This document shows positions 1 to 6,336 of a stretch of DNA of 11,541 nucleotides, piece by piece; position 1 is the stretch's first letter, and each line of letters starts with the position of its first letter. The stretch covers positions 1-11,541 of the forward strand of contig PUMO01000207.1 in assembly GCA_003551405.1 (NCBI GenBank), read 5' to 3'. Source of the stretch: Mollicutes bacterium (lineage in GTDB: Bacteria > Bacillota_I > Bacilli_A > Izemoplasmatales > Izemoplasmataceae). The notes beneath the pieces are model-generated. The model saw only the letters and a program-made list of their open reading frames with translations. It had not been told where the DNA came from and did not search any database. The position numbers were made by a program, and so were the translations under genes.

Positions 1-500
1 AAGACTTACGTGATGATTTGGCTGAAGTGTATCCTGGTTTATCTGTCAGTGAGTGGCAAGCAAACAACCAAGATCTGCTTGGGGGCTTGCAAGGCCAAAG
101 TGTCTCTAGTGTCATGATACAGGTATTTGTCATGATCAGTGTGGTACTGGGTATTGCCAGTGTACTTGCGATTACGGTTTTACAAAAATCGCGTCAGCTT
201 GGTATTTTAAAAGCCATGGGCATCACGGATAAACGCGCCAGTTTGATTTTTTTGTCCCAAGGCTTTATTCTTGGCGTTTTGGGTGCCATCATCGGCGTGT
301 TGTTCGGACTTTTCCTGACATGGTCGTTTACCACCTTTGCGGTTGGGCCGGATGGTGAACCGGTCGTATCACTGCTTATCGATCCGTGGTTTATCTTGCT
401 TAGCGCAAGCATTGCGATATCTGCGAGTGTGATCGCAAGCATCATTCCTGCATTCAGAGGCGCAAAGTTAAGTGTTATCGAGGTGATTCGCAATGGCTGA
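1..500 (+). CDS. ABC transporter permease, FtsX/MacB/LolC-type, C-terminal part (5' end outside window)
   Basis: This is the C-terminal end of a membrane permease. The reading frame is already open at base 3 (Asp-Leu-Arg-Asp-Asp-Leu), so the true start lies upstream; the TTG at 18 is only an internal codon. The visible ~166 residues show the FtsX-like permease layout: a first membrane segment (VMIQVFVMISVVLGIASVLA), then the cytoplasmic signature SRQLGILKAMGITDKRAS, a second segment (FILGVLGAIIGVLFGLFL), a short outside loop, a third segment (WFILLSASIAISASVIASII), and the typical ending PAFRGAKLSVIEVIRNG. In MacB/LolC-type exporters this region couples ATP hydrolysis in the partner ATPase to extraction or export of substrates from the membrane. 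The stop overlaps the start of the ATPase gene by 8 bases (ATGGCTGA), indicating translational coupling. The ending and the QKSRQLGILKAMG signature resemble the LolC/LolE branch. The substrate cannot be told. Confidence 0.9.
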   Translation, partial: DLRDDLAEVYPGLSVSEWQANNQDLLGGLQGQSVSSVMIQVFVMISVVLGIASVLAITVLQKSRQLGILKAMGITDKRASLIFLSQGFILGVLGAIIGVLFGLFLTWSFTTFAVGPDGEPVVSLLIDPWFILLSASIAISASVIASIIPAFRGAKLSVIEVIRNG

Positions 501-1224
501 AAAAGCGCTCAAGTTAGAAAACATCGAAAAAGAATACGGACAAAAAATCAAAACCAAAGTGCTTCACGGCATTTCACTTGAAATTGATAAACACAGCTTC
601 ACTGCCATTATCGGTCAGAGCGGATCAGGCAAAAGCACCCTTTTAAACATTATTGGAACCCTTGACACGCCCAGTGCTGGAAGTCTCACAATCCTCGGTG
701 AGAAAGCCTCGCAAATGGATAAAAACCGACTGGCATCACTGCGCAATAAAACAATTGGTTTCATTTTCCAACATCACTATCTTTTGCCTGAATTCACAGC
801 ACTTGAAAACATTCTCATGCCTGTACGCATTCAAAAAGGAAAAGTGACCCGGGCGGATTATGACTATGCGCTTGAGCTCATCGATTTTGTGGGACTCTCA
901 AGCGTCAAAGACAACCGTGCAACCGACATGTCTGGGGGCCAACAACAACGCACGGCGATTGCGCGTGCGCTGGTCAATAAGCCTGAGATCATTTTAGCCG
1001 ATGAACCAACAGGCGCACTTGACAGTGATACGACTGAAAAAGTTTACGAACTCATCAGAAAGATTAATGAAACGTACAATACAACATTCATTGTCATCAC
1101 CCATGACAAAACCGTTGCGGAAAAAGCGGCGCGCATTATTGAACTTAAGGACGGCCGTGTGCACATGGACGTATGGACAAAAAATAAGGGGGATCATATT
1201 CGTGAAAATCTTGGTGCTCAGTGA
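493..1224 (+). CDS. ABC transporter ATP-binding protein, LolD/MacB-type
   Basis: This is a 243-residue ATPase that would power the permease encoded just upstream. All ABC motifs are intact: Walker A GQSGSGKST (residues 41-49), Q-loop FIFQ (90-93), signature MSGGQQQR (146-153), Walker B IILADEP with catalytic Glu171, D-loop GALDS, and switch His204. The LLNIIGTLDTPSAG stretch and the ADEPTGALDS block are typical of the LolD/MacB/FtsE branch (MJ0796-like), whose members work as homodimers on the cytoplasmic face with FtsX-type permeases. The ATG at 493 is preceded by GAGGTG at 480-485, a good spacing. Past the usual end of the fold there is a charged tail (VWTKNKGDHIRENLGAQ). Its coding DNA also carries the ribosome binding site and first codons of the next gene, a 23-base overlap. 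The family call is firm; the substrate is unknown. Confidence 0.95.
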   Translation: MAEKALKLENIEKEYGQKIKTKVLHGISLEIDKHSFTAIIGQSGSGKSTLLNIIGTLDTPSAGSLTILGEKASQMDKNRLASLRNKTIGFIFQHHYLLPEFTALENILMPVRIQKGKVTRADYDYALELIDFVGLSSVKDNRATDMSGGQQQRTAIARALVNKPEIILADEPTGALDSDTTEKVYELIRKINETYNTTFIVITHDKTVAEKAARIIELKDGRVHMDVWTKNKGDHIRENLGAQ

Positions 1225-1711
1225 TATTCACGGCAATAAGAAACGGTTTAAATCACTATTGGAAACCCCACACATAGCAAGCTGTGATGTCAAAGTCTCT
1301 TTAGGTGATCAGGAAATAAACAATAAATTGCTAAATCAATATGATATAAATGCAGTGAAAGGCAACGCGCCATTTGACAGCGGTGAAGGCCATACCAAAA
1401 TTTTAGATGTTGCAGGGTGGCGCTTAATGATTGCGCACGGCCATAAGATGCGTGTTGAACGTGATTATAAAACGATTCACTACCGCATGGAAGAAGAACA
1501 TGTCGACATTGCTATGCATGGCCACACGCACCGTATGGCGTACAGTGAAAACGATGGCAAGGTCATCATCAATCCGGGGGCCGTCAACCAATCAAGAGAC
1601 TTGAATCCTGAATCTTACATGATACTTGAACTCAATGATAAAACCGCTGTTTTTCGTTGGTTTGACGTGTATGACCATGAAGAACTTGCTCGCCGGGTAT
1701 TTCAAAAATAG
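1202..1711 (+). CDS. YfcE/MJ0936-family metallophosphoesterase
   Basis: This encodes a 169-residue calcineurin-like phosphoesterase of the compact YfcE/MJ0936 (Bacillus YsnB) type, a cytosolic two-metal phosphodiesterase whose physiological substrate is generally unknown. Metal-site motifs appear in order: D8-I-H10-GN, G35-D36-QE, K53-G-N55, H79-G-H81, G107-H-T-H110 and NPGAVNQSRD (124-133). The reading frame is open from 1001, but that part only shadows the ATPase gene. I chose the GTG at 1202 because it gives the family's normal start (VKILVLSDIHGN) and has AAGGGGG at 1186-1192, nine bases upstream, inside the ATPase gene. After the metal-binding Asn the usual GN(C/H)D is replaced by GNAPFD, a small departure. 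In Bacillus ysnB lies next to rdgB and rph; here it is the last gene of an ABC-transporter operon and is followed at once by a terminator. Confidence 0.88.
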   Translation: MKILVLSDIHGNKKRFKSLLETPHIASCDVKVSLGDQEINNKLLNQYDINAVKGNAPFDSGEGHTKILDVAGWRLMIAHGHKMRVERDYKTIHYRMEEEHVDIAMHGHTHRMAYSENDGKVIINPGAVNQSRDLNPESYMILELNDKTAVFRWFDVYDHEELARRVFQK

Positions 1712-1736
1712 AACGGGTGAAAACCGTTCTTTTTTT
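1710..1736 (+). terminator. Rho-independent terminator of the ABC/phosphoesterase operon
   Basis: AGAACGG (1710-1716) pairs with CCGTTCT (1724-1730) around a 7-base loop, followed by a run of T to 1736. The stem starts within the stop codon of the phosphoesterase gene. It separates the ABC operon from the nusB operon. Confidence 0.88.
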
Positions 1737-1760
1737 ATCAATACTACCGGTCGTGCATGC

Positions 1761-1789
1761 TTTTTATTTTAGTGATTTTATGGTAAACT
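1761..1789 (+). promoter_or_regulatory. Probable extended -10 promoter for the nusB-recN operon
   Basis: An extended -10 element TG-G-TAAACT lies at 1781-1789 in an AT-rich stretch. A poor -35 match (TTTTTA, 1761-1766) is 17 bases upstream. Transcription would begin near 1796, about 24 bases before the nusB ATG. The remainder of 1737-1819 shows no ORF or hairpin that I can support. Inferred from sequence only. Confidence 0.5.
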
Positions 1790-1819
1790 TTTAAATGATA
1801 CGAAAGAGGGGTTATCCGT

Positions 1820-2233
1820 ATGAGTAAACAAACAAAAAGACCTAAAACACGCGCTGAAATGCGTGAGTACATCATATCGAAACTGTACCAGATGGATATG
1901 GATTCGGAATATGCGGTGCGCTATTCAAATCATAAGTTCATCAATCACGCATTAACCACAATCACTAATAGACTTTTAGACATTGATGCGACCATTGAAC
2001 AGCACATGCAAAATTGGCGACTGAATCGTCTTTCGTTTGTCGACCGGGCAATTTTAAGACTGGGTACCTATGAACTGCTTCATACGGATACGCCGACTGA
2101 AATTGTTATCGATGAAATGCTCAACTTGACGCATAAATTTTCTGATGAAGGGGATAAACGCCATGTCGCCTTTAACAACCGTGTGCTTGAAAACCTAGCG
2201 ACAGTCATAAGGGGAGGCACCCTTCATGAGTGA
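1820..2233 (+). CDS. nusB: Transcription antitermination factor NusB
   Basis: This 137-residue, mostly helical protein matches NusB in length and layout. NusB binds boxA RNA together with NusE (ribosomal protein S10) and promotes antitermination on rRNA operons. The diagnostic C-terminal half is visible: NWRLNRLSFVDRAILRLGTYELL (residues 65-87), TPTEIVIDEMLNLTHKFSDE (91-110), and KRHVAFNNRVLENLA (113-127), which corresponds to the usual FVNGVLD-type helix. The N-terminal segment has the R-x-x-A/M-R-x-x-x-x-x-x-L-YQMD pattern. The ATG at 1820 follows AGAGGGG (1805-1811) at eight bases. It is the first gene of the operon and its stop overlaps the xseA start by 8 bases (ATGAGTGA). In Bacillus nusB is likewise upstream of xseA, with folD between them; here folD is missing. 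Confidence 0.93.
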   Translation: MSKQTKRPKTRAEMREYIISKLYQMDMDSEYAVRYSNHKFINHALTTITNRLLDIDATIEQHMQNWRLNRLSFVDRAILRLGTYELLHTDTPTEIVIDEMLNLTHKFSDEGDKRHVAFNNRVLENLATVIRGGTLHE

Positions 2234-3503
2234 ACAACCACTGAGTGTTACGGCCCTTACCCGTTATATCAAATATAAGTTCGATAAGGATGAACATCTC
2301 AAGGACGTGTTAATCAAGGGCGAAATCTCCAACTTCAAACACAATGTCCGTGGGCATTTTTATTTTACATTGAAAGATGAAAAAGCCTCCATTAAAGCGG
2401 TCATGTTTCGCAGTGATGCCTCAGGGGTGATCTTTAAGCCTAAAGACGGCATGACCGTGTTACTGCGCGGATATGTGAGTGTGTTTGAAGTGGCAGGCAG
2501 TTATCAAATTTATGTTAAAAGCATGGATGAGGTTGGCCTTGGGAATCTTTATCAACAATACTTGCAGTTAAAGGCAACGTTAGAAAAAGAAGGGTACTTT
2601 GATGATGCCCACAAGCAACCGATTCCTACACTTCCCCGTCAAATCGGTGTCCTGACCTCAGCCACCGGTGCGGCGGTGCGTGATATTATCAATATCATCA
2701 ACCGGCGCTTTCCCATGAGTAAGATTGTGGTTTACCCCACCACCGTCCAGGGCGTCAATGCCAAGGATGAAATCGCTAAAAACATCGCACGTGCAGACAA
2801 GGACCCCAACGATGTGCTCATTGTTGGGCGTGGCGGTGGTTCAATTGAAGATTTATGGGCATTCAATGAACGGATGGTTGCACAGGCAATCTATGACGCC
2901 TCTACACCAATTATTGCGTCAATCGGACACGAAACAGACTTCACGATTTCAGATTTTGTGGCGGATAAGCGGGCCCCCACCCCATCAGGTGCCGCCGAAA
3001 TCGCCGTGCCCGATCAAATGACGTTCAAGCGCGATATTGAAGGCGCCAAAAACCGTCTTTATGACGCTTTAAGGCGCATCATTCGCTTCAAGCGTGAGCG
3101 CCTTGCCAGTCAAAAAGACCGTTATGTCTTTAAAGACCCACAACGCCTAATTGAAAAGCCGGCCACACAGCTTGAATCGCTGCAGCACCGACTCTCACAA
3201 AGTTCCCCCGCATCACGTCTCAAGGATAACACCAAAAATTTGGAAACATTGAACACTGCACTCAATAAAGCGTATGAGCGATTGGTAATAAGCAAGACGC
3301 AAGCGCTCAATGATAAAACCAACCGCTTGAACGTCCAGGACCCAAGACTCATTGTCAAACAAGGCTATACCCTCGCCAAGAAAGACGGTCATATTGTCAA
3401 AAGAGTAAAAGATCTTTCCGTTGGTGACACACTTGAAATGGAATTTCAAGATGGCATCATCACGGTTGATGTAAAAGAAATCAAGGAGGAAAACCATGAG
3501 TGA
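2226..3503 (+). CDS. xseA: Exodeoxyribonuclease VII large subunit
   Basis: This 425-residue protein is the large, catalytic subunit of exonuclease VII, which degrades single-stranded DNA from both ends to short oligonucleotides. The N-terminal OB-fold (about residues 5-100) includes LIKGEISNFK and GHFYFTLKDEKASIKAVMF. The nuclease domain contains the family signatures IGVLTSATGAAVRDI (140-154), VGRGGGSIEDLWAFN (200-214), SIGHETDFTISDFVAD (232-247) and RAPTPSGAAE (249-258). A long charged helical region follows, which in the family mediates assembly with many XseB copies, and the protein ends with the usual DPRLIVKQGYTLAKK-type beta tail. GGGGAGG at 2211-2217 precedes the ATG by eight bases. 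It overlaps nusB upstream and xseB downstream by 8 bases each. Length and motifs are normal, and the protein contains no cysteine. Confidence 0.97.
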   Translation: MSEQPLSVTALTRYIKYKFDKDEHLKDVLIKGEISNFKHNVRGHFYFTLKDEKASIKAVMFRSDASGVIFKPKDGMTVLLRGYVSVFEVAGSYQIYVKSMDEVGLGNLYQQYLQLKATLEKEGYFDDAHKQPIPTLPRQIGVLTSATGAAVRDIINIINRRFPMSKIVVYPTTVQGVNAKDEIAKNIARADKDPNDVLIVGRGGGSIEDLWAFNERMVAQAIYDASTPIIASIGHETDFTISDFVADKRAPTPSGAAEIAVPDQMTFKRDIEGAKNRLYDALRRIIRFKRERLASQKDRYVFKDPQRLIEKPATQLESLQHRLSQSSPASRLKDNTKNLETLNTALNKAYERLVISKTQALNDKTNRLNVQDPRLIVKQGYTLAKKDGHIVKRVKDLSVGDTLEMEFQDGIITVDVKEIKEENHE

Positions 3504-3723
3504 ACCCAAGAATTTTGAAGGCAAATTAGAACAGCTTGAAACGATTGTTAAAGAACTTGAGAGCGGTGATTTACCGCTTGAGAAAGCAATCAAACGCTAT
3601 GAAGAAGGTGTGCGTTTGAGCAAAGAGTGTCAAAAAATGCTGACGGATGCGGAAAATGTATTGGTCAAGATGATGAAAGAAGACGGTGAAGAAACTGACT
3701 TTACCATGCCAAACGAAGAATAA
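3496..3723 (+). CDS. xseB: Exodeoxyribonuclease VII small subunit
   Basis: This 75-residue helical protein is the small subunit of exonuclease VII, several copies of which bind the helical arm of each XseA. The family core is complete: FEGKLEQLETIVKELESGDL (residues 5-24), then PLEKAIKRYEEGVRLSKECQKMLTDAE (26-52), forming a helical hairpin. A short acidic tail follows. The ATG at 3496 is preceded by AAGGAGG (3483-3489) and overlaps the xseA stop by 8 bases (ATGAGTGA), so the two subunits are presumably made in coupled fashion. The stop codon itself begins the ribosome binding site for dxs. In Bacillus, ispA (farnesyl diphosphate synthase) would come next; here dxs follows directly. Confidence 0.96.
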   Translation: MSEPKNFEGKLEQLETIVKELESGDLPLEKAIKRYEEGVRLSKECQKMLTDAENVLVKMMKEDGEETDFTMPNEE

Positions 3724-3727
3724 GGAG
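3722..3727 (+). promoter_or_regulatory. Ribosome binding site fixing the dxs start
   Basis: AAGGAG overlaps the xseB stop codon and lies eight bases before the ATG at 3736. This makes that ATG the likely dxs start. The earlier in-frame GTG at 3727 is part of the binding site itself and could not use it. Confidence 0.8.
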
Positions 3728-3735
3728 TGAGCACG

Positions 3736-5577
3736 ATGGATGTATCCGCCATTGAGAATCCGTCATTTTTAAAATCATATACCATTGAGGAACTTGATAC
3801 CCTCGCGGACAGCATCCGTGCTTTTTTGATCGATCAAATTTCCAAAACGGGCGGTCATTTGGCATCAAACATGGGGATTGTGGAACTTACGATTGCGCTT
3901 CACAAGATGTTTGATTCTCCCAAAGACAAACTGATTTTTGATGTTGGTCACCAAGCCTATGTACATAAAATATTGACCGGTCGTGCCTCACAGTTTGATA
4001 GTTTGAGACAAACAGACGGCTTGTCCGGTTTTTTGAAACGCGAAGAAAGCATTCATGACGTCTATGAAGCGGGGCATTCATCAACATCGGTTGGTGCGGC
4101 TGCCGGGATGCTTTTTTCCAAGCCATATAATAGTGAAGTTGGTCGTGTTATCGCCTTGATTGGCGATGGTTCGCTCAATAGCGGCACCGCACTCGAGGCA
4201 CTTAACTTTTTAGGACACTATCCTGAAAAAAATCCAATCATCGTTATCAATGACAATGAAATGAGCATTTCGCCTAACGTCGGGCATCTTTCCAAGATTC
4301 TTACCAATGTGCGCATGAAACGTTCTTATCGTTCGATGAAAAGACGCACCAGCAAAATGGTCCCTAGGCGACTTAGAGGCTTCACTTCCAAAGTCGAAGG
4401 AAGACTTAAAGGCTTTCTAGCCGGCAGCAACACGTTTGAAACACTTGGTTACAAATATTTTGGACCCATTGACGGCCATGATTTCAAAGCGTTGTTGCGG
4501 GCAATGGAAACCATTAAGAAACTTGATGAACCAGTTGTGCTTCATGTGCGCACCGTTAAAGGCAAAGGGTACCAGTTTTCTGAAAATGATAAAGTGGGCC
4601 GTTGGCATGGATGTAAGCCATTTGAAGTTGAGAATGGACAATTTCATGGTGAAAGTGATCAAACGGTTAGTTATTCCGATATTGTGGGGGCGCATCTCAT
4701 TAAAAAAGCGGCCATTCATCCGTCCCTTCACGTCATATCCCCTGCCATGACTGCAGGAAGCGGTTTAAGTGAATTCCAACAAAAATATCCCAAGCGCTAT
4801 ATTGACGCAGGCATCGCTGAATCCACAAGTGCGCTTGTTTCAGGTGCCCTTGCCATGCAAGGTGTCAAAGTGTTTCTCAGTATCTATTCAACGTTTTTAC
4901 AGCGTGCCTATGATCAAGTCATTCATGACATTGCCCGTCATAAAGCACCGGTTATCATTGGTGTTGAGCGTGCCGGTTTGGTCGGTGGCGACGGTGAAAC
5001 CCATCAGGGTATTTACGATATTCCCATGCTTTCCCATGTGCCCAATATGATGATTGCCCACGGCAAAGATGCACGTGAACTCAGGGGCTTAATCGATTAT
5101 GCATTGACGCTTAAGCAGCCCATCGCAATTCGTTATGCACGGGCAAACACCAAACCAGAAGAGGGCGTTTCTCAAATAAACGCGCCAACGTGGGAAATCG
5201 TCAAAAAAGGAACAAAAGGCACCATCATTGTGTTTGGTGAGTTTGTCAATGCCGTAAAAAAATTGATTGAAAGCGATTCCCTTGATGTTACCCTCATCAA
5301 CGCCCGTTTCATCAAACCGCTTGATGAAACGGCTCTTGATGATATCGATACAACCAAACCACTGATTGTCCATGAAGAATCCTCCCTGCAAGGTGGGCTG
5401 GGCTCAGGTGTGCTTGCGCATTATGCGAAACGCGCTCGCCCGCTTAATCATGTTCGTTTAATGGGTTTTGACGAGGCTTATGTTCCGCAGGGCAACCGTC
5501 AAACACTATTAAAACGGTATGGACTTGATGCTATGAGCATTGTCAAACAAATGGAGAAAATGATCCGTGAGAATTGA
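3736..5577 (+). CDS. dxs: 1-deoxy-D-xylulose-5-phosphate synthase
   Basis: Dxs condenses pyruvate with glyceraldehyde 3-phosphate using thiamine diphosphate (TPP), the first step of the MEP isoprenoid pathway. The 613 residues from this ATG match the family length. Motifs in order: GGHLASNMGIVELTIALH (39-56), DVGHQAYVHKILTGR (69-83), GHSSTS (113-118), the TPP motif GDGSLN...INDN (144-174), FGPIDGHD (242-249), the pyrimidine domain around catalytic Glu362 (AGIAES, 358-363), YSTFLQRAYDQVIHD (384-398), DGETHQG with His423 (419-425), and the transketolase C-terminal domain from about 490. Three normally well-kept blocks differ: IAEQHA reads IAESTSA, GDGALTGG reads GDGSLNSG, and RYPRG reads RYARA. 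The essential Glu and His remain, so I expect an active enzyme, but of a divergent branch. No ispA precedes it. The last 11 bases overlap tlyA. Confidence 0.93.
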   Translation: MDVSAIENPSFLKSYTIEELDTLADSIRAFLIDQISKTGGHLASNMGIVELTIALHKMFDSPKDKLIFDVGHQAYVHKILTGRASQFDSLRQTDGLSGFLKREESIHDVYEAGHSSTSVGAAAGMLFSKPYNSEVGRVIALIGDGSLNSGTALEALNFLGHYPEKNPIIVINDNEMSISPNVGHLSKILTNVRMKRSYRSMKRRTSKMVPRRLRGFTSKVEGRLKGFLAGSNTFETLGYKYFGPIDGHDFKALLRAMETIKKLDEPVVLHVRTVKGKGYQFSENDKVGRWHGCKPFEVENGQFHGESDQTVSYSDIVGAHLIKKAAIHPSLHVISPAMTAGSGLSEFQQKYPKRYIDAGIAESTSALVSGALAMQGVKVFLSIYSTFLQRAYDQVIHDIARHKAPVIIGVERAGLVGGDGETHQGIYDIPMLSHVPNMMIAHGKDARELRGLIDYALTLKQPIAIRYARANTKPEEGVSQINAPTWEIVKKGTKGTIIVFGEFVNAVKKLIESDSLDVTLINARFIKPLDETALDDIDTTKPLIVHEESSLQGGLGSGVLAHYAKRARPLNHVRLMGFDEAYVPQGNRQTLLKRYGLDAMSIVKQMEKMIREN

Positions 5578-6325
5578 TAAGGCACTGGTGGAAAAAGGGT
5601 TTTTTGAAAGCCGTCATCAAGCCCATCACGCGATAAAAAAGGGCCGCATTGAAGTGAATGGTGTGACCATTACCAAACCAAGTCATCAAATCCAACCAAA
5701 AGACGTCATTCACGCGAGGGAAGGCAGCCAATATGTTTCGCGCGCAGGATGGAAGCTTGAAGCTGCGCTTCAAACATTCAATATTGATGTTAAAGGGTGT
5801 ACGGTACTTGACATTGGCGCTTCAACGGGCGGTTTTAGTGACTGTGCGCTTAAACATGGTGCTAAAAAAGTATATGCGGTTGAGAATGGGACTGAACAAC
5901 TTCATCATACACTGCGTAATGATAAACGGGTTGTATCCATGGAACAAACGAATTTTCTACATACGACACCGCACACCTATGAACCGTTTGACATTTTCAC
6001 GCTGGATGTGAGTTTTACAAGTTCCAAGCCGTTTCTTGTTCATTTGAAGCGCATGCAGGCGCTTTTGCAGGGAATCGTACTCATGAAACCACAATTTGAA
6101 ACGAAAACACGCAGTAAGCGCGGCATTGTTAAAGATAAGCGTGAGCACCGCAAAGTCATTGAAGACTATTTGACATTTCTCCGTGAAGAAGGCCTTGGGG
6201 TTGCTGGCATGATGCCCTCACCCATTACCGGCCAAAGCGGAAACCAGGAATATTTGATCCATATTGGAACACCAAACGTAACCATTGACGTTACTGCGCT
6301 ACTTTCGCAGGCATTTCAAACTTAG
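5567..6325 (+). CDS. tlyA: TlyA-type rRNA (cytidine-2'-O)-methyltransferase
   Basis: This 252-residue protein joins an N-terminal S4 RNA-binding domain (RIDKALVEKGFFESRHQA, then KKGRIEVNG, residues 2-32) to an FtsJ-like methyltransferase domain. The linker YVSRAGWKLEAAL (56-68) is typical of TlyA. The S-adenosylmethionine site is LDIGASTGGF (81-90). The K-D-K-E catalytic set can be read as Lys63, Asp147 (LDVSF), Lys174 (KPQFE) and Glu228 (NQEYL). Family members 2'-O-methylate cytidines of 23S rRNA and, in some species, 16S rRNA; old annotations call them hemolysins. The N-terminus is a few residues shorter than in the mycobacterial protein, closer to the short TlyA form, but I cannot settle the subtype. 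The start is the GTG at 5567, with GGAG at 5553-5556, 11 bases inside the end of dxs. It is the Bacillus yqxC equivalent. Confidence 0.93.
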   Translation: MRIDKALVEKGFFESRHQAHHAIKKGRIEVNGVTITKPSHQIQPKDVIHAREGSQYVSRAGWKLEAALQTFNIDVKGCTVLDIGASTGGFSDCALKHGAKKVYAVENGTEQLHHTLRNDKRVVSMEQTNFLHTTPHTYEPFDIFTLDVSFTSSKPFLVHLKRMQALLQGIVLMKPQFETKTRSKRGIVKDKREHRKVIEDYLTFLREEGLGVAGMMPSPITGQSGNQEYLIHIGTPNVTIDVTALLSQAFQT

Positions 6326-6336
6326 GGGGACGACCC

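Noticed and set aside
1001..1201. Longer N-terminus for the phosphoesterase starting at 1001
   Set aside because: This part shadows the ABC ATPase in another frame, and the family fold begins exactly at the GTG at 1202 with its own ribosome binding site.
3122..3593. Minus-strand open frames opposite xseA and xseB
   Set aside because: They are antisense shadows of well-supported genes, with no binding site and no recognisable protein features.
3727..3735. GTG at 3727 as the dxs start
   Set aside because: It lies inside the AAGGAG ribosome binding site; the ATG at 3736 is correctly spaced.
4417..5391. Open frames on both strands overlapping dxs
   Set aside because: All lie within a full-length dxs that explains the coding signal; their compositions do not look protein-like.
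5567..6325. Hemolysin function for TlyA
   Set aside because: The S4 plus FtsJ-like methyltransferase layout with its catalytic residues indicates an RNA methyltransferase; the hemolysin name is historical.
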